Assembly: GCA_003500165.1 (NCBI GenBank)
Contig: DNSZ01000328.1
Coordinates: forward strand, 18,361 to 34,688
Origin: Paracoccaceae bacterium
GTDB taxonomy: Bacteria > Pseudomonadota > Alphaproteobacteria > Rhodobacterales > Rhodobacteraceae
Direction: 5' to 3'
DNA: 16,328 nucleotides
A program made the position numbers and the translations under genes. This document shows, piece after piece, positions 5,617 to 13,912 of this stretch; position 1 is the stretch's first letter, and every line of letters starts with the position of its first letter. The notes beneath the pieces were generated by a model, which made no database searches, was not told the origin of the DNA, and was given only the letters and a program-made list of their open reading frames with translations.

Positions 5617-6618
5617 TCACAGCAGAAGCCCCGGGGCGGCGCGCAGAAAGCCCGTTTCGACCCCGCGCCAGTTATGGATCGGCGCCGCGATCCGGCGTCG
5701 CACGGCGGGGTCGGCGGGGTCCAGCACCCCGAGCCGCACCAGCAAGGCGGCGATCGCCGCCTCGGCGGCGCGGGTGGCGCCATCGGCGGCCTTGACCGCA
5801 ACACCCAGCCCCTGTTCGGGCAGGATCGCCACGAACACGCCTTCGGCGCCGGTCTTGGCCGCCAGCCGTCCCGGCGCGGCGCGCATCAGTTCGGTGCAGG
5901 CGCGGCCCTCGCCGGCCACCAGGTCGGGATGCTGCATCATCGCGGCGACGAGCCGCGCCGCGGCCGCCTCGCGCCCGTCGGCCGCATCCGGCCGCGCCGT
6001 GGCAAAGCGGGCCATCGCCCCGGCCACGGCCACCAGCGGGGCGGCGAAATTCGGCGCCGAGCAGCCATCGATGGCCCATCCCGGGCTGGGACCGCCGGTC
6101 ATGTCCTCGAACGCGGCGCGGACCGCGCGCTGCACCGGGTGATCGATATCGAGGTATTCCGGCCCGCCGCCGATATGCCGCGCCAGGGTCAGAAACCCGG
6201 TATGCTTGCCCGAACAGTTGTTGTGCACCTGGCCGGGCGGCTGGCCTGCGCGGATCATCGCAAAGCGCAGCTCGCGATCGCGCGAGGGTTGCGGGCCGCA
6301 GCGCAGCGCGTCTTCGGACAGGCCAAGCCCATCCAGCCAGCGCATGATCCGGGTGACATGGATCGCCGCGCCCTGATGGCTGGCGCAAGCAAGCGCAAGC
6401 TGTTCGGCCGTCAGTCCTGCCGCGCCGGCGGCCCCGCTTTCGATCAGCGGCAAGGCCTGGATCATCTTGACCGACGAGCGCGGCAGGATGACCGTCCCCG
6501 GATCGCCCCACGCCGCGCGGACCGCACCCGTGCCATCGACCACCGCCGCATGGCCGCAATGGACGCTTTCAGGAAAGTCGCCGCGCCAAATCTCGGCGAA
6601 CGGAACCGGACTGGACAT
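5617..6618 (-). CDS. L-asparaginase, Rhizobium etli AnsA (ReAII/class 3) type
   Basis: This 333-residue protein belongs to the asparaginase family typified by R. etli AnsA, which hydrolyses asparagine to aspartate and ammonia and is unrelated to the E. coli enzymes. The catalytic residues known in that enzyme fall at matching positions: Ser48 and Lys51 in PRSSVKMIQ, Ser80 in ACASHQG, and a lysine at 255 in AAKTGAEGVF. The zinc site residues Cys135 and Lys138 occur in HNNCSGKHTGF, and a second cysteine (Cys186) in DGCSAPNFA. There is no signal peptide, so it should be cytoplasmic. The start at 6618 gives the normal N terminus (VPFAEIWRGDFPES). It is divergent from the IalB-like gene and separate from DUF992 by about 80 bp. 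Role: nitrogen scavenging or asparagine use. Confidence 0.9.
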   Translation of the reverse strand: MSSPVPFAEIWRGDFPESVHCGHAAVVDGTGAVRAAWGDPGTVILPRSSVKMIQALPLIESGAAGAAGLTAEQLALACASHQGAAIHVTRIMRWLDGLGLSEDALRCGPQPSRDRELRFAMIRAGQPPGQVHNNCSGKHTGFLTLARHIGGGPEYLDIDHPVQRAVRAAFEDMTGGPSPGWAIDGCSAPNFAAPLVAVAGAMARFATARPDAADGREAAAARLVAAMMQHPDLVAGEGRACTELMRAAPGRLAAKTGAEGVFVAILPEQGLGVAVKAADGATRAAEAAIAALLVRLGVLDPADPAVRRRIAAPIHNWRGVETGFLRAAPGLLL

Positions 6619-6767
6619 CGATTGCGCCCCACCTGTCGCCTTTCCGCCACAGAGGTGCCGAATTCAGGACTGGAAAACAAGGGCGGGCAACGCTAAGAAC
6701 ATTCCAGGACGGGGTGCGACCGGCGGCCACAAGCCGGCGCCCGGGCAGACAGAGCAGGAGGCCGGCA
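6619..6767. promoter_or_regulatory. Divergent promoter region, asparaginase / ialB-like
   Basis: The 149 bp between the two divergent starts must hold the promoters for both. It is relatively AT-rich in the middle (6655-6705). I could not pick convincing -35/-10 boxes and saw no strong operator palindrome. Confidence 0.5.
6756..6760 (+). promoter_or_regulatory. Ribosome binding site deciding the ialB-like GTG start
   Basis: AGGAG lies 7 bases before GTG at 6768. This GTG starts a clean signal peptide, whereas the upstream in-frame ATG at 6714 would add a stretch of arginine- and proline-rich residues. Confidence 0.75.
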
Positions 6768-7304
6768 GTGCGGCAGGCAATCTGGACGGCAATAGCGGCG
6801 GGCGCGCTGGTGGGGGTGCCGGCCCTGGCCGACATACCCACGGAAATATCCGACAACCGGGTGGCGGTGGAAACCGCCTGGAGCGTGTTCGTCGAGGACG
6901 ATCCCAAGGAATGCTGGGTCGTCTCGGCGCCGCAGAGCTGGACCGCCCGGCGCGGCGGAAGCGATGTGACCAGCCAGGTCACAAGGGGCGAGATCGGGCT
7001 TTTCGTCACCTTCCGGCCGGCGACCGGTGTCGCCGGAGAGGTCTCCTTCACCGGCGGCTATCCGTTCCGCGAAAACTCCACCGTCACGGTCGAGATCGGC
7101 GATGACAGCTATACCCTCTTCGTGATCGAGGATTGGGCGTGGCCGGCGCCCGAGGAAGATGCCAGCCTGGTCGAGAGCCTGAAGGCAGGCGTCGATGCCG
7201 TGGTCACCGGCATTTCGTCGCGCGGGACAACGACGCGCGACACGTTTTCGCTGATCGGCATCACGGCGGCCCTCGACCAGGCCGCGTCGCGCTGCACCGA
7301 GTGA
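6768..7304 (+). CDS. Invasion-associated locus B (IalB) family protein
   Basis: This 178-residue protein starts with a signal peptide (RQAIWTAIAAGALVGVPALA, cleavage after residue 21). The mature domain has IalB-family features: AVETAWSVFVEDDPKECWVVSAP, EIGLFVTFRP, GEVSFTGGYPFRENSTVTVEIG, a paired cysteine near each end (CWVV and SRCTE), and a C-terminal alpha/beta part ending FSLIGITAALDQAASRC. IalB was named from Bartonella, where it aids red-cell invasion, but homologues are widespread in free-living alphaproteobacteria as periplasmic proteins of unclear role. The gene is 13 bp from rlmN on the same strand, so they probably share a transcript. The GTG start is chosen from the ribosome site and signal peptide. 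Confidence 0.88.
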   Translation: MRQAIWTAIAAGALVGVPALADIPTEISDNRVAVETAWSVFVEDDPKECWVVSAPQSWTARRGGSDVTSQVTRGEIGLFVTFRPATGVAGEVSFTGGYPFRENSTVTVEIGDDSYTLFVIEDWAWPAPEEDASLVESLKAGVDAVVTGISSRGTTTRDTFSLIGITAALDQAASRCTE

Positions 7305-7317
7305 CCGGGGCGGCAGG

Positions 7318-8480
<1,163 letters not shown>

Positions 8481-8484
<4 letters not shown>

Positions 8485-8987
8485 CGGCCGATCTGACCCG
8501 TCGCGGCCTGCTGGCGGCCGGCGCCGCAGTGGCGCTGTCGGGCTGTTCGTCGAAATTCCGCCGCTATGACGGACCGCAGGTGACCCGTGTCGTGGTCGCC
8601 AAGGAACCGCGCCAGATGTTCCTTCTGCATCACGGCACGGTGTTGCGCAGCTATCCCGTCAGCCTTGGCTTCGCGCCCAAGGGCCACAAGCGGATGCGCG
8701 GCGACGGTCGCACGCCCGAGGGCCGCTACATCGTCGATCGGCGCAACCCGAAATCGCAGTTTCACCTGTCGGTGGGCATTTCCTATCCCGATGCAGAAGA
8801 CATCGCCCGGGCCCGGGCGCGCGGGGTCGATCCGGGCGGCGACATCTTCATCCATGGTGCGCCGAACGGACAGCGCCGGCCACCGCGTGGCGACTGGACG
8901 GCCGGGTGCATCGCGGTCAAGAACCGCGAGATCGAGGAAATCTATTCGATGGTCGCCACTGGCACCGTGGTCGACATCCTGGCCTAG
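8481..8987 (+). CDS. L,D-transpeptidase (YkuD) family lipoprotein
   Basis: This 168-residue protein starts within the rlmN stop (ATGA). The N terminus TRRGLLAAGAAVALSGC has a twin-arginine-like start and a lipobox (LSGC, lipidated cysteine at about residue 22), so it is probably an envelope lipoprotein. The YkuD domain follows: VVAKEPRQMFLLHHGTVLRSYPVSLG, GDGRTPEGRYIVDRRNPKSQFHLSVGISYP, IFIHGAPNG and the catalytic GDWTAGCIAVKNREIEEIY with Cys143. Such enzymes make 3-3 cross-links in peptidoglycan or anchor proteins to it. This is a short member with only the catalytic domain. It probably ends the ialB-rlmN transcript. No strong terminator follows; only CATCA/TGATG forms a small stem near 9006-9018. 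Confidence 0.93.
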
Positions 8988-9076
8988 CAGGCACCGTCAC
9001 GGATCATCAGCGTGATGCCAACGGCCCTTGATCATGACCTTTGTCTGCCGCGGGCACGGGCCGGCCGGGGCACGCG

Positions 9077-11014
9077 CTATCGCTCGGTCAGCTTCAGCTC
9101 GATGCGGCGGTTCTCGGCCCGGGCCTCGGGCGTATCCGCGGGGTTGACCGGCTGGAACTCGCCGAACCCGGCCGCCGCCAGCCTTTGGGGCGGCAGCCCC
9201 TGGGCCTCGATCAGATAGCGCACGACCGACAGCGCGCGGGCCTGGCTGAGATCCCAGTTGTCGGCAAAGGCCGCGCCCTCGCGCACCGGGACATCGTCGG
9301 TGTGGCCGTCGACCCGGATGATCCAGGGGATGTCGGCCGGGATTTCGGCGGTGGCCTCGCGGATCACCCGGGCGACCTGGGCGATGCTGGCCCGGCCGGC
9401 TTCTGACAGCTCGGTCTCGCCCACGGGGAACAGCACCTGCGCATCGAACACGAAGCGGTCGCCGACGATGCGCACCCCGTCCATACCGGCCAGCACCGTG
9501 CGCAACCGGCCGAAGAAGTCCGACCGATAGCGCGACAATTCGCGCGCCTCTTCCTCGAGCCGTCGGCGTTCGGCCGCTTCCAGCTCGGCCCGGCGGCGCT
9601 GTTCGTCGGCGGCCCGGGCCAGCGCGGCGTTCAGCCGCTGACCCAGCGTCGCGATCTCGACCCGCTGCGCGGCATCCTGTTCCTCGGACGCGGTCAGCAC
9701 CGCCTGCAGCCGGGCGAGTTCGTTGCGCAATGCCTCGGTCTGGCGGTTGAGCAACGCGATCCGGCGCTGTTCCTCGGCCGAGCGCGCCTCGACGGTGGCC
9801 AGCTGGGCCTCGGCCTCGGCCAAGAGGCGCGCCCGCGCTTCGGCTTCCGACAGCGCCGTGCCGGCCTCCGCCCGGGCCGCATCGCGGGCGGCCAGAAGGC
9901 GGGCGATCTCGGCTTCCAGCGTCCGGGTGTCGTCGCGCGCCGCGCGCGCCTCGGCGCTGGCGGCGCTGGCCGCCATGCGCGCCGCCTCGGCCTCTTGCTG
10001 CAGCGCGCCCAGTTCGGCGCGCAACGCCGCGCGCGCCGCCCGCGCACCGGCGAGCAGGGTCAGCGTATCCTCGGCGCGCTGACGCTCTTCTTCCAGTGCC
10101 AGCGTCATCGCAGTGAGTTCCGCGTCCGACTCGGCCAGCCGGCGACGCAAACGCTCGGCCGCGGCGGCCTCCGCCAGCCGGGCCTGTTCGGCTTCGGTCA
10201 GCGCGGTCTCTGTCCCGGCGAGTTGGGCGCGCAACGCCTCGGCGGCGGCGGCTTCGGCCAGCCGGGCCTGCTCGGCCGCGGACAGATCGGTGCGCAGTGC
10301 CGCGGCATCGCCGGCCAGGGCCGCGGCCGCGTTTCGGGACGCCTCCAGCGCGGCGGCCAGGTTGGCCAGCGAAGCGTCGCGCGAAGCGGCCTCGGCCTGC
10401 ATCTCGGCGAGCATCGCCTCGATGGCCTCGCGCCGCGCGGCTTCCATCCGGGCGGCTTCCTGGGTCGCATCGACCTCGGCCCGCGCGGCAGCCAGCGCGG
10501 TTTCCAGCGCGTCGCGTTCGCCCGACAGCGTTGCCGCCTCGGTCTCGGCCGCGCGCAGATCCTGTTCCAGCGCGCTGCGCGCCGCGGCATCCTGCTCGCG
10601 CGCCATCAGCAGCGCGGCGACCCGCGCCTCGAGCCCGGCGATCGCCCGGGCCTGACCGGCGATTTCGGCCTCCCGCTCGGACAGCAACCCCTCCAGCCGA
10701 CCGATCCGGGCAGCCGCCGCCGCGGCCGTCGCGCGCTCGTCCTGCAGCGCACCCGTCAATTCACCGACCTCGGCCCGCAGCGCCGCCGCGCGATCCTGTT
10801 CAAGGCCCAGCGCATCGGCCAGATTGGCGACCTGGGCGTTCAACTGGTCGAGCGCGTCGTCCTGGCTGGTGATCGTCTCGCGCAACACGAATTGCACGAT
10901 CATGAAGACCGACAGGACAAAGATCAGCACCATCAACAGGGCGGTCATCACATCGACGACGCCGGGCCAGACATTGGCCGAGAAACGCTGGCCAGAGCGG
11001 CGGGCAAAGGCCAT
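9077..11014 (-). CDS. MotB/ZorB-like stator protein: one TM helix, long coiled coil, OmpA-like domain
   Basis: This 645-residue protein has one N-terminal TM helix (VWPGVVDVMTALLMVLIFVL, about residues 15-45). Asp21 is in the position of the proton-carrying aspartate of MotB/TolR/ExbD proteins. Residues about 50-510 are alanine-, glutamate- and arginine-rich predicted coiled coil with internal repeats. The C terminus (about 515-642) is an OmpA-like peptidoglycan-binding domain: RVDGHTDDVPVREG, NWDLSQARALSVVRYL, AAAGFGEFQPVNPADTPEARAENRRIELKL. Flagellar MotB is about 300 residues, so the coil is unusually long. It begins 3 bases after the ExbB-like partner ends, so both are translated from one transcript. 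I infer a proton-driven complex reaching across the periplasm to peptidoglycan; its task is unknown. Similar pairs in this order are commonly annotated as ExbB plus peptidoglycan-binding protein. Confidence 0.87.
   Translation of the reverse strand: MAFARRSGQRFSANVWPGVVDVMTALLMVLIFVLSVFMIVQFVLRETITSQDDALDQLNAQVANLADALGLEQDRAAALRAEVGELTGALQDERATAAAAAARIGRLEGLLSEREAEIAGQARAIAGLEARVAALLMAREQDAAARSALEQDLRAAETEAATLSGERDALETALAAARAEVDATQEAARMEAARREAIEAMLAEMQAEAASRDASLANLAAALEASRNAAAALAGDAAALRTDLSAAEQARLAEAAAAEALRAQLAGTETALTEAEQARLAEAAAAERLRRRLAESDAELTAMTLALEEERQRAEDTLTLLAGARAARAALRAELGALQQEAEAARMAASAASAEARAARDDTRTLEAEIARLLAARDAARAEAGTALSEAEARARLLAEAEAQLATVEARSAEEQRRIALLNRQTEALRNELARLQAVLTASEEQDAAQRVEIATLGQRLNAALARAADEQRRRAELEAAERRRLEEEARELSRYRSDFFGRLRTVLAGMDGVRIVGDRFVFDAQVLFPVGETELSEAGRASIAQVARVIREATAEIPADIPWIIRVDGHTDDVPVREGAAFADNWDLSQARALSVVRYLIEAQGLPPQRLAAAGFGEFQPVNPADTPEARAENRRIELKLTER
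10109..10276 (-). repeat. Two tandem 84-bp coding repeats in the coiled coil
   Basis: Each copy encodes a 28-residue unit that begins AEQARLAEAAAAE followed by a variable Leu/Arg half. The units are 10193-10276 and 10109-10192. The first half of the unit is identical in protein. Four heptads fit 28 residues, which suggests growth of the coil by duplication. Confidence 0.75.
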
Positions 11015-11017
11015 CGC

Positions 11018-12199
11018 CTAGGACCCCAGCGCTTCGATCGTGCGGGTCAGCCGGGCGATCTCCTGGCGCAGTTCGGCCGTCGCCTCGTGCCGGCCGGACG
11101 ACACTTCCTCGAGCAACCGCAACAGCTGCACATCGATCGAACGCAGCCGCATCCGGCTTTCGGCATCCACCGGCTGGGCGTCCTCCTGCGCCTCGAGATG
11201 GGCGATCAGCCGCTCCTGCGTCGCCGCCAAGCGGTCGAGCAGCGCAGGGTCGGCAACAGCGCCAGCGGCGGCAGCGGTCGGTTGCGGCGCCTCGGCCAGC
11301 CGGTCAAGCGTCGCGATCAAGCGGTCGAGCTGGGCCTGCTGGGCCGCCTGGTTGCGGGCGGTATCCTCTTGCAGCCGGGCGAATTCGTCCACCGCGGCGG
11401 CCAGGACCGAAAGCTCGGCACCGGCACCGCCCAGCCCCGCGCCGTCGCCATCGCTGCCGGCCAGACCGATCCGGGTGATCGAGGACAGCCATTCCTCAAG
11501 CTCGCGATAGAAGCGGTTCTGGCCGTGGCCCGCGAACAGGTCGAGCAACCCGACCACCAGCGACCCCGCAAAGCCCAGCAGAGTCGACGAGAACGCCGTC
11601 CCCATTCCGCCAAGCTGCTGTTCGAGCCCGGCGATCAGATCGGCCAGCGCGGCCTCGACATTGGCATCGGCGCCGATATCGAGCGAGCGGATCGTGTCGA
11701 CCACGGCGGGCACCGTGGTCGCCAGGCCGTAAAACGTGCCAAGCAGCCCGAGAAAGAACAGCAGCTGCGCAAGATAGCGGGTGATGTCGCGCATCTCGTC
11801 AAGGCGGGCGGCGACCGAATCGAGGATCGATCGCGCCGATACCGACGAGATATGGTGCCGCGCACCGCGACCGCGCAGCAGGGCGGCCAGCGGCGCCAGA
11901 AGCTGGGGCGCCGGCGCGACCCCTGCGCCCGGCCGGTCGCTGGCGAAGCTCTCGATCCAGCGGACCGCGCCCACCAGTTGCAGGACCTGCCAGAAACAGG
12001 CCAGGACGCCGATCGCGAAGACCGCCAGGATGACGCCGTTGAACCAGGGATTGGACTGAACGACAGGCGCAACCTGCGACCAGACAAGCCAGGCGCCCGC
12101 GATGGCCAGCCCGACCACGGCCAGCATGGTCACGATCGGGCGCACCGGCTGGGTGAACTGCGCGCGCGCCGCGCTGAATGCCGTGTCCACCAAGGCCAC
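11018..12199 (-). CDS. ExbB/TolQ/MotA-like proton-channel protein
   Basis: This 393-residue protein has four predicted TM helices: about 22-44 (IVTMLAVVGLAIAGAWLVW), 51-78 (NPWFNGVILAVFAIGVLACF), 142-166 and 199-224. The last two carry family signatures, LLGTFYGLATTVPAV and GMGTAFSSTLLGFAGSLVVGLLD. A cytoplasmic loop lies between pairs and about 165 residues of helical, coiled-coil-like tail end the protein (residues about 230-393). The likely start is GTG at 12199, giving MALVDTAFSAARAQF, with only a weak ribosome site. It forms the ring around its partner at 9077-11014, the pair being analogous to MotA/MotB or ExbB/ExbD. It lies 20 bp after the ChaC-like gene, probably one operon. There are no TonB or Tol genes nearby. 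Confidence 0.88.
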   Translation of the reverse strand: MALVDTAFSAARAQFTQPVRPIVTMLAVVGLAIAGAWLVWSQVAPVVQSNPWFNGVILAVFAIGVLACFWQVLQLVGAVRWIESFASDRPGAGVAPAPQLLAPLAALLRGRGARHHISSVSARSILDSVAARLDEMRDITRYLAQLLFFLGLLGTFYGLATTVPAVVDTIRSLDIGADANVEAALADLIAGLEQQLGGMGTAFSSTLLGFAGSLVVGLLDLFAGHGQNRFYRELEEWLSSITRIGLAGSDGDGAGLGGAGAELSVLAAAVDEFARLQEDTARNQAAQQAQLDRLIATLDRLAEAPQPTAAAAGAVADPALLDRLAATQERLIAHLEAQEDAQPVDAESRMRLRSIDVQLLRLLEEVSSGRHEATAELRQEIARLTRTIEALGS

Positions 12200-12219
12200 C
12201 CCCGTCTTTGTTGACCCGT

Positions 12220-12816
12220 CTAGCCGCTGGCGGCGCGGCTGCCAATGGCCCCGGGAACAGGCGGATCGTCCCGGGCGCCGGTCAGCGCCGCGACCTTTTC
12301 GGCCAGCGCGTCAAGATCGGGGTCGGGTATGCCCAGCGCATGCAGATGCGCCACGGTGTTGAACAGATAGGCATCGTTCGGGCCCCGCCCGCCAACCGCC
12401 CCGGCAATCGCGCGGGCCTGCGCGTCAAGGTCGAGGCGACAATACTGGCGGTGCCTTGTGTCCATGACAAAGGTCACCGCGCGAACCTCGCCGCCGATCT
12501 CCAGCGCGACCGGCAGTTCGGCCTCCAGATAGGCCGCCGAGATCAGCTCGCGCGCGCGCAGATAGGCGAGCGTCGCGGGGCGCGCCGCGGCCGGGCTGCG
12601 AAAGGCAAGCCCCTGACAGCTGGCACCCGCCATCCGCTCCAGCGCCAGCACCAGGCCCGGGCGTTCGGGCGTGCCGCGATGGTGGATCGAGCGCATGCAG
12701 AAGCTGCGGTGAAACCCGTCGAGACGGGCGCGCCTTGTCTCGATCACGTCGAAACCCGGCTCCCACATCAGCGAGCCATAGCCGAACACCCACAGATCGC
12801 CGTCACCCGTTGCCAA
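12220..12816 (-). CDS. Gamma-glutamylcyclotransferase, ChaC-like
   Basis: This 198-residue protein begins with the ChaC signature LWVFGYGSLMWEPGF (residues 8-22), which binds the gamma-glutamyl substrate. It continues with ARLDGFHRSFCMRSIHHRGTPERPGLVLAL, CQGLAFR, VRAVTFVMD and the end PNDAYLFNTVAHLHALGIPD. ChaC enzymes release 5-oxoproline from glutathione. The size and motifs match, so the gene is intact. The start is a TTG at 12816, with GGAGGG 6 bases upstream; there is no ATG that preserves the signature. It leads the ExbB-like operon and is divergent from the DUF2125 gene with about 60 bp between the starts. Confidence 0.87.
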   Translation of the reverse strand: MATGDGDLWVFGYGSLMWEPGFDVIETRRARLDGFHRSFCMRSIHHRGTPERPGLVLALERMAGASCQGLAFRSPAAARPATLAYLRARELISAAYLEAELPVALEIGGEVRAVTFVMDTRHRQYCRLDLDAQARAIAGAVGGRGPNDAYLFNTVAHLHALGIPDPDLDALAEKVAALTGARDDPPVPGAIGSRAASG

Positions 12817-12822
12817 TGCTGG

Positions 12823-12828
12823 CCCTCC
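12823..12828 (-). promoter_or_regulatory. Ribosome binding site deciding the ChaC TTG start
   Basis: GGAGGG on the minus strand (complement of 12823-12828) lies 6 bases before TTG at 12816. This favours a rare TTG start and a 198-residue protein. Confidence 0.7.
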
Positions 12829-12877
12829 GCCGCAACCGGGTATAGGGCGCGGGAAACACCCGCAAGCGGAGATGGCG

Positions 12878-13876
12878 ATGCGACGCGGCCTTTGGATTGT
12901 GGTGCTGATCGCGCTGGCCTGGAGCGCCTGGTGGGTGGCCGGGGCCCGCACCAAGGAGGCCGCCATCGCCGGCTGGTTCGAGGCCCGACGCGCCGCCGGC
13001 TGGGCGGCCGACTATGACAGCCTGGGCGTGGCGGGTTTCCCGCTTGATTTTCGCACCCGGATGGCGGGCATCGTGCTGGCCGACACCCGCGCGCAGCTGG
13101 CCTGGACGCTGCCCGAACTGGGCATCGCGGCGGCGGCCTGGCGGCCGACGCGGGTTCAGCTGGCGTTTCCGCCCGACCAGATACTGGCAACGCCGCGCGG
13201 CGAGGTGGCCATCGGATCGACCGCGCTGATCGGCGAACTGGCGCTCAACACCGGTCCGATGCTGGCGCTGCGGCAGGCCGAGCTGACAGCAGCCGAGCTG
13301 CAGATCGCCGATCCCGACGGCACGGTCGATTTCGCGGCCCCCTACGCCCGGATCGCCCGAGTGGCGCCCGACGCGAACCGCTATGCGGTGACGGCCGGGG
13401 CGACATCGCTGCATTTCGACGCCGAGGCATTGCGGCTGATCGACCCCCAGGGCCAGCGGCCGGCCACCGTCGATACGCTGCGCCTGGAGATGGAGGTGGC
13501 GTTCGACGCCCCGCTCGACCGGCGCACCATCGAACAGGCCCGGCCGGCGATTACCGGGATCGCGCTCAACGAGCTTGCCGGCGTCTGGGGGCAGCTGGAG
13601 CTGCGCGCCGCGGGACGGCTTGCCGTCGACCCGGCCGGCTGGCCCGAAGGTCTGATCCAGGTCAAGGCGGTCAACTGGCGCGAGATGGTCGACCAGGCCC
13701 GCGCCGCCGGCGCCCTGCCCGAGCGGCTTGCGCGCCCGGTCGAGCAGGCGCTTGGGGCGATGGCGAGCCTTGCCGGCAGTGCCGAGACGCTGGACATCCC
13801 GCTGTCCTTCCGGGGCGGCCGGGTCTGGCTGGGTCTGCTGCCGCTGGGCCGCGCACCCCGGATCGTGCTGCGCTGA
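12878..13876 (+). CDS. DUF2125 domain-containing protein
   Basis: This 332-residue protein has one N-terminal TM or signal-anchor helix (GLWIVVLIALAWSAWWVAG) followed by AAIAGWFEARRAAGWAADYDSLGVAGFPLDFRTRM, the family-typical start of DUF2125. The rest is a mainly beta domain with repeated short strands (AQLAWTLPELGIAAAAWRPTRVQLAFPPDQIL) that resembles lipid-transport or AsmA-like beta folds. It is expected in the periplasm, tethered to the inner membrane. The family is common in Rhizobiales and Rhodobacterales with no known role. Two starts are possible: ATG 12872 has a purine stretch touching it, whereas ATG 12878 has GGAG six bases upstream, so I use 12878. It has its own promoter in the divergent gap. 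Confidence 0.87.
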   Translation: MRRGLWIVVLIALAWSAWWVAGARTKEAAIAGWFEARRAAGWAADYDSLGVAGFPLDFRTRMAGIVLADTRAQLAWTLPELGIAAAAWRPTRVQLAFPPDQILATPRGEVAIGSTALIGELALNTGPMLALRQAELTAAELQIADPDGTVDFAAPYARIARVAPDANRYAVTAGATSLHFDAEALRLIDPQGQRPATVDTLRLEMEVAFDAPLDRRTIEQARPAITGIALNELAGVWGQLELRAAGRLAVDPAGWPEGLIQVKAVNWREMVDQARAAGALPERLARPVEQALGAMASLAGSAETLDIPLSFRGGRVWLGLLPLGRAPRIVLR

Positions 13877-13912
13877 GCAGTCCAGGCCACCGGGCGCCGA
13901 TCCGAACCTGCC

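Noticed and set aside
9077..12199. Zorya anti-phage system (ZorA/ZorB)
   Set aside because: The pair resembles ZorA/ZorB in general design, but no ZorC, ZorD or ZorE gene is next to it. Its neighbours are ChaC, DUF2125 and an L,D-transpeptidase, so a housekeeping motor is likelier.
9995..12214. 739-codon open frame on the plus strand opposite the stator genes
   Set aside because: It is a shadow of the Ala/Glu/Arg-rich coiled coil and of the ExbB-like gene, low in complexity and without a known motif.
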